This document shows positions 22,637 to 23,587 of a stretch of DNA of 23,587 nucleotides, piece after piece. The stretch lies in the NCBI GenBank assembly GCA_934351445.1, contig CAKRIZ010000034.1:1-23587 (forward strand). The letters are read 5' to 3'. Position 1 is the first letter of the stretch; each line of letters opens with the position of its first letter. The stretch comes from an uncultured Eubacterium sp. (GTDB taxonomy: Bacteria; Bacillota; Clostridia; Lachnospirales; Lachnospiraceae). Position numbers and translations under genes: made by a program. Under the pieces are notes generated by a model. The model did not search any database. It was not told the origin of the DNA and worked only from the letters and a program-made list of their open reading frames with translations.

Positions 22637-23535
22637 TGAAGAGTTTTAATTGGAAAAATCCTGCAATGCTGCTGTTAGCTGCATTTATATGGGGCAGCGC
22701 ATTTGTTGCACAGAGTGTCGGGATGGATTATGTGGGACCGCTGACATTTAACTGTGTGCGCAGCATCATTGGCGGAGTGGTATTGATTCCTTGTATTTTT
22801 CTGTTGGAACGGCTGAAATCTCCGGAAGAACGTGCGCGTGCTGCGGCAGAATCAGATCGAAAGACATTGCTGGCCGGAGGTGTCAGCTGCGGCGTAGTCT
22901 TATGTGCTGCGACGAGTATGCAGCAGTTTGGCATGCAGTACACTTCAGTTGGTAAAGCAGGTTTTATTACGGCGCTTTATATTGTGATCGTGCCGGTTCT
23001 CGGGCTGTTTTTGGGCAAGCGGTGCGGATTTAAGATATGGATGGGTGTGTGTATCGCGTTAGTGGGTTTTTATCTGCTGTGCATGACAGGAGGATTTGCA
23101 CTGGAGCGGGGCGATCTGTATCTGCTCGGTTGTTCGCTCTTGTTTTCTTTCCATATCCTGGTGATTGATCATTTTTCGCCGCTTGTAGATGGTGTCAAGA
23201 TGAGCTGTATACAGTTTCTGGTGAGTGGTGTGCTATCCGGAGCTGCGATGTTGTTGTTTGAGACACCGAGTATCGCAGGGATTGTGGCAGGTGCAGGACC
23301 GATTCTATATGCGGGTGTATTATCCAGCGGTGTCGCATATACGTTACAGATCATCGGACAGAAGAATTATAATCCGACAGTGGCTACATTGCTGCTCAGT
23401 CTGGAGTCTGTGTTTTCGGTTCTGACCGGATGGATGGTGTTACATCAGAAGCTGTCGCCGAGAGAAATAGCCGGATGTGTATTGATCTTTGCTGCTGTGA
23501 TATTGGCACAGCTGCCCGAAAAAGCAAATGCATAA
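22633..23535 (+). CDS. EamA/DMT superfamily transporter
   Basis: A 300-residue membrane protein with about ten hydrophobic segments in two EamA repeats, a drug/metabolite transporter fold. Repeat 1 runs from AMLLLAAFIWGSAFVAQSVG (about 11-30) to about 145, with the conserved TSVGKAGFITALYIVIVPVL segment (residues about 101-120). Repeat 2 runs from about 150 to the end and closes with PTVATLLLSLESVFSVLTGW and HQKLSPREIAGCVLIFAAVI. DMT proteins of this kind usually export amino acids or other small metabolites; the substrate is not readable. The ATG overlaps the PocR-protein stop by four bases, and a second ATG follows immediately at 22636. A strong terminator follows. Confidence 0.93.
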   Translation: MMKSFNWKNPAMLLLAAFIWGSAFVAQSVGMDYVGPLTFNCVRSIIGGVVLIPCIFLLERLKSPEERARAAAESDRKTLLAGGVSCGVVLCAATSMQQFGMQYTSVGKAGFITALYIVIVPVLGLFLGKRCGFKIWMGVCIALVGFYLLCMTGGFALERGDLYLLGCSLLFSFHILVIDHFSPLVDGVKMSCIQFLVSGVLSGAAMLLFETPSIAGIVAGAGPILYAGVLSSGVAYTLQIIGQKNYNPTVATLLLSLESVFSVLTGWMVLHQKLSPREIAGCVLIFAAVILAQLPEKANA

Positions 23536-23555
23536 AATGAGATATCAAAAGATAT

Positions 23556-23583
23556 AAAAAAGAGTCGCGAGCGACTCTTTTTT
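23556..23583 (+). terminator. Intrinsic terminator after the EamA gene
   Basis: AAAAAAGAGTCG (23556-23567) pairs with CGACTCTTTTTT (23572-23583) around a CGAG loop. The A and T runs make it usable on both strands. Confidence 0.9.
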
Positions 23584-23587
23584 ATAT

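Noticed and set aside
1..23587. CRISPR arrays, tRNA or rRNA genes
   Set aside because: No regularly spaced repeats, cloverleaf-like segments or rRNA-like stretches were recognised on either strand.

Overview
The window looks like a chromosomal segment from a spore-forming, low-to-moderate GC Clostridia, most likely a Lachnospiraceae gut bacterium. This rests on a YlmC/YmxH sporulation protein, a CotF-like spore coat protein, Bacillus-type EF-P, strong AGGAGG ribosome binding sites, and sugar-uptake and YesM/YesN-type regulatory genes typical of that group. No computation was run: family assignments come from reading motifs.

Layout. (1) 1-407: relic of a tyrosine recombinase with internal deletions, abutting the 5' end of ychF. 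(2) 461-7059: mostly housekeeping genes on the plus strand: ychF, a YlmC/YmxH protein, nrdR, a CotF-like coat protein, a transmembrane chemoreceptor, yqeG overlapping rpiB, and efp. The chemoreceptor gene is bracketed by two roughly 90-bp direct repeats whose truncations are complementary, so it looks like a later insertion between the coat gene and yqeG. (3) 7107-8162, minus strand: a LacI-family repressor, divergent from (4) 8480-12142: an FGGY xylulokinase, a DUF4867 protein and a FucI-like isomerase. Four copies of the palindrome CGTGCACG lie between the two transcription units. (5) 12279-17458: four tightly coupled genes: a membrane-anchored sugar-binding protein, a LytS/YesM-type histidine kinase, a YesN-type AraC response regulator and a second, lipoprotein XylF-like binding protein. 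(6) 17642-21611: ChvE-type binding lipoprotein, dual-ATPase MmsA and permease MmsB, preceded by three TGTRCAGAA direct repeats over a weak promoter. (7) 21854-23535: a PocR-domain protein with a minimal chemoreceptor tip, translationally coupled to an EamA/DMT transporter.

Regions 3-6 read as one pentose or monosaccharide module. A surface sugar-binding protein with the LytS-like kinase senses sugar outside the cell, the YesN-like regulator activates the ABC transporter, imported sugar is isomerised by the FucI-like enzyme and phosphorylated by the kinase to a pentulose 5-phosphate, and the LacI repressor controls the catabolic genes from the inside. The sensing half resembles the XylFII-LytS-YesN xylose system described in Clostridium beijerinckii, but here it carries an extra lipoprotein. 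The identity of the sugar, and the use of a FucI-like isomerase with no XylA or pentulose-phosphate epimerase in view, are the main open biological questions.
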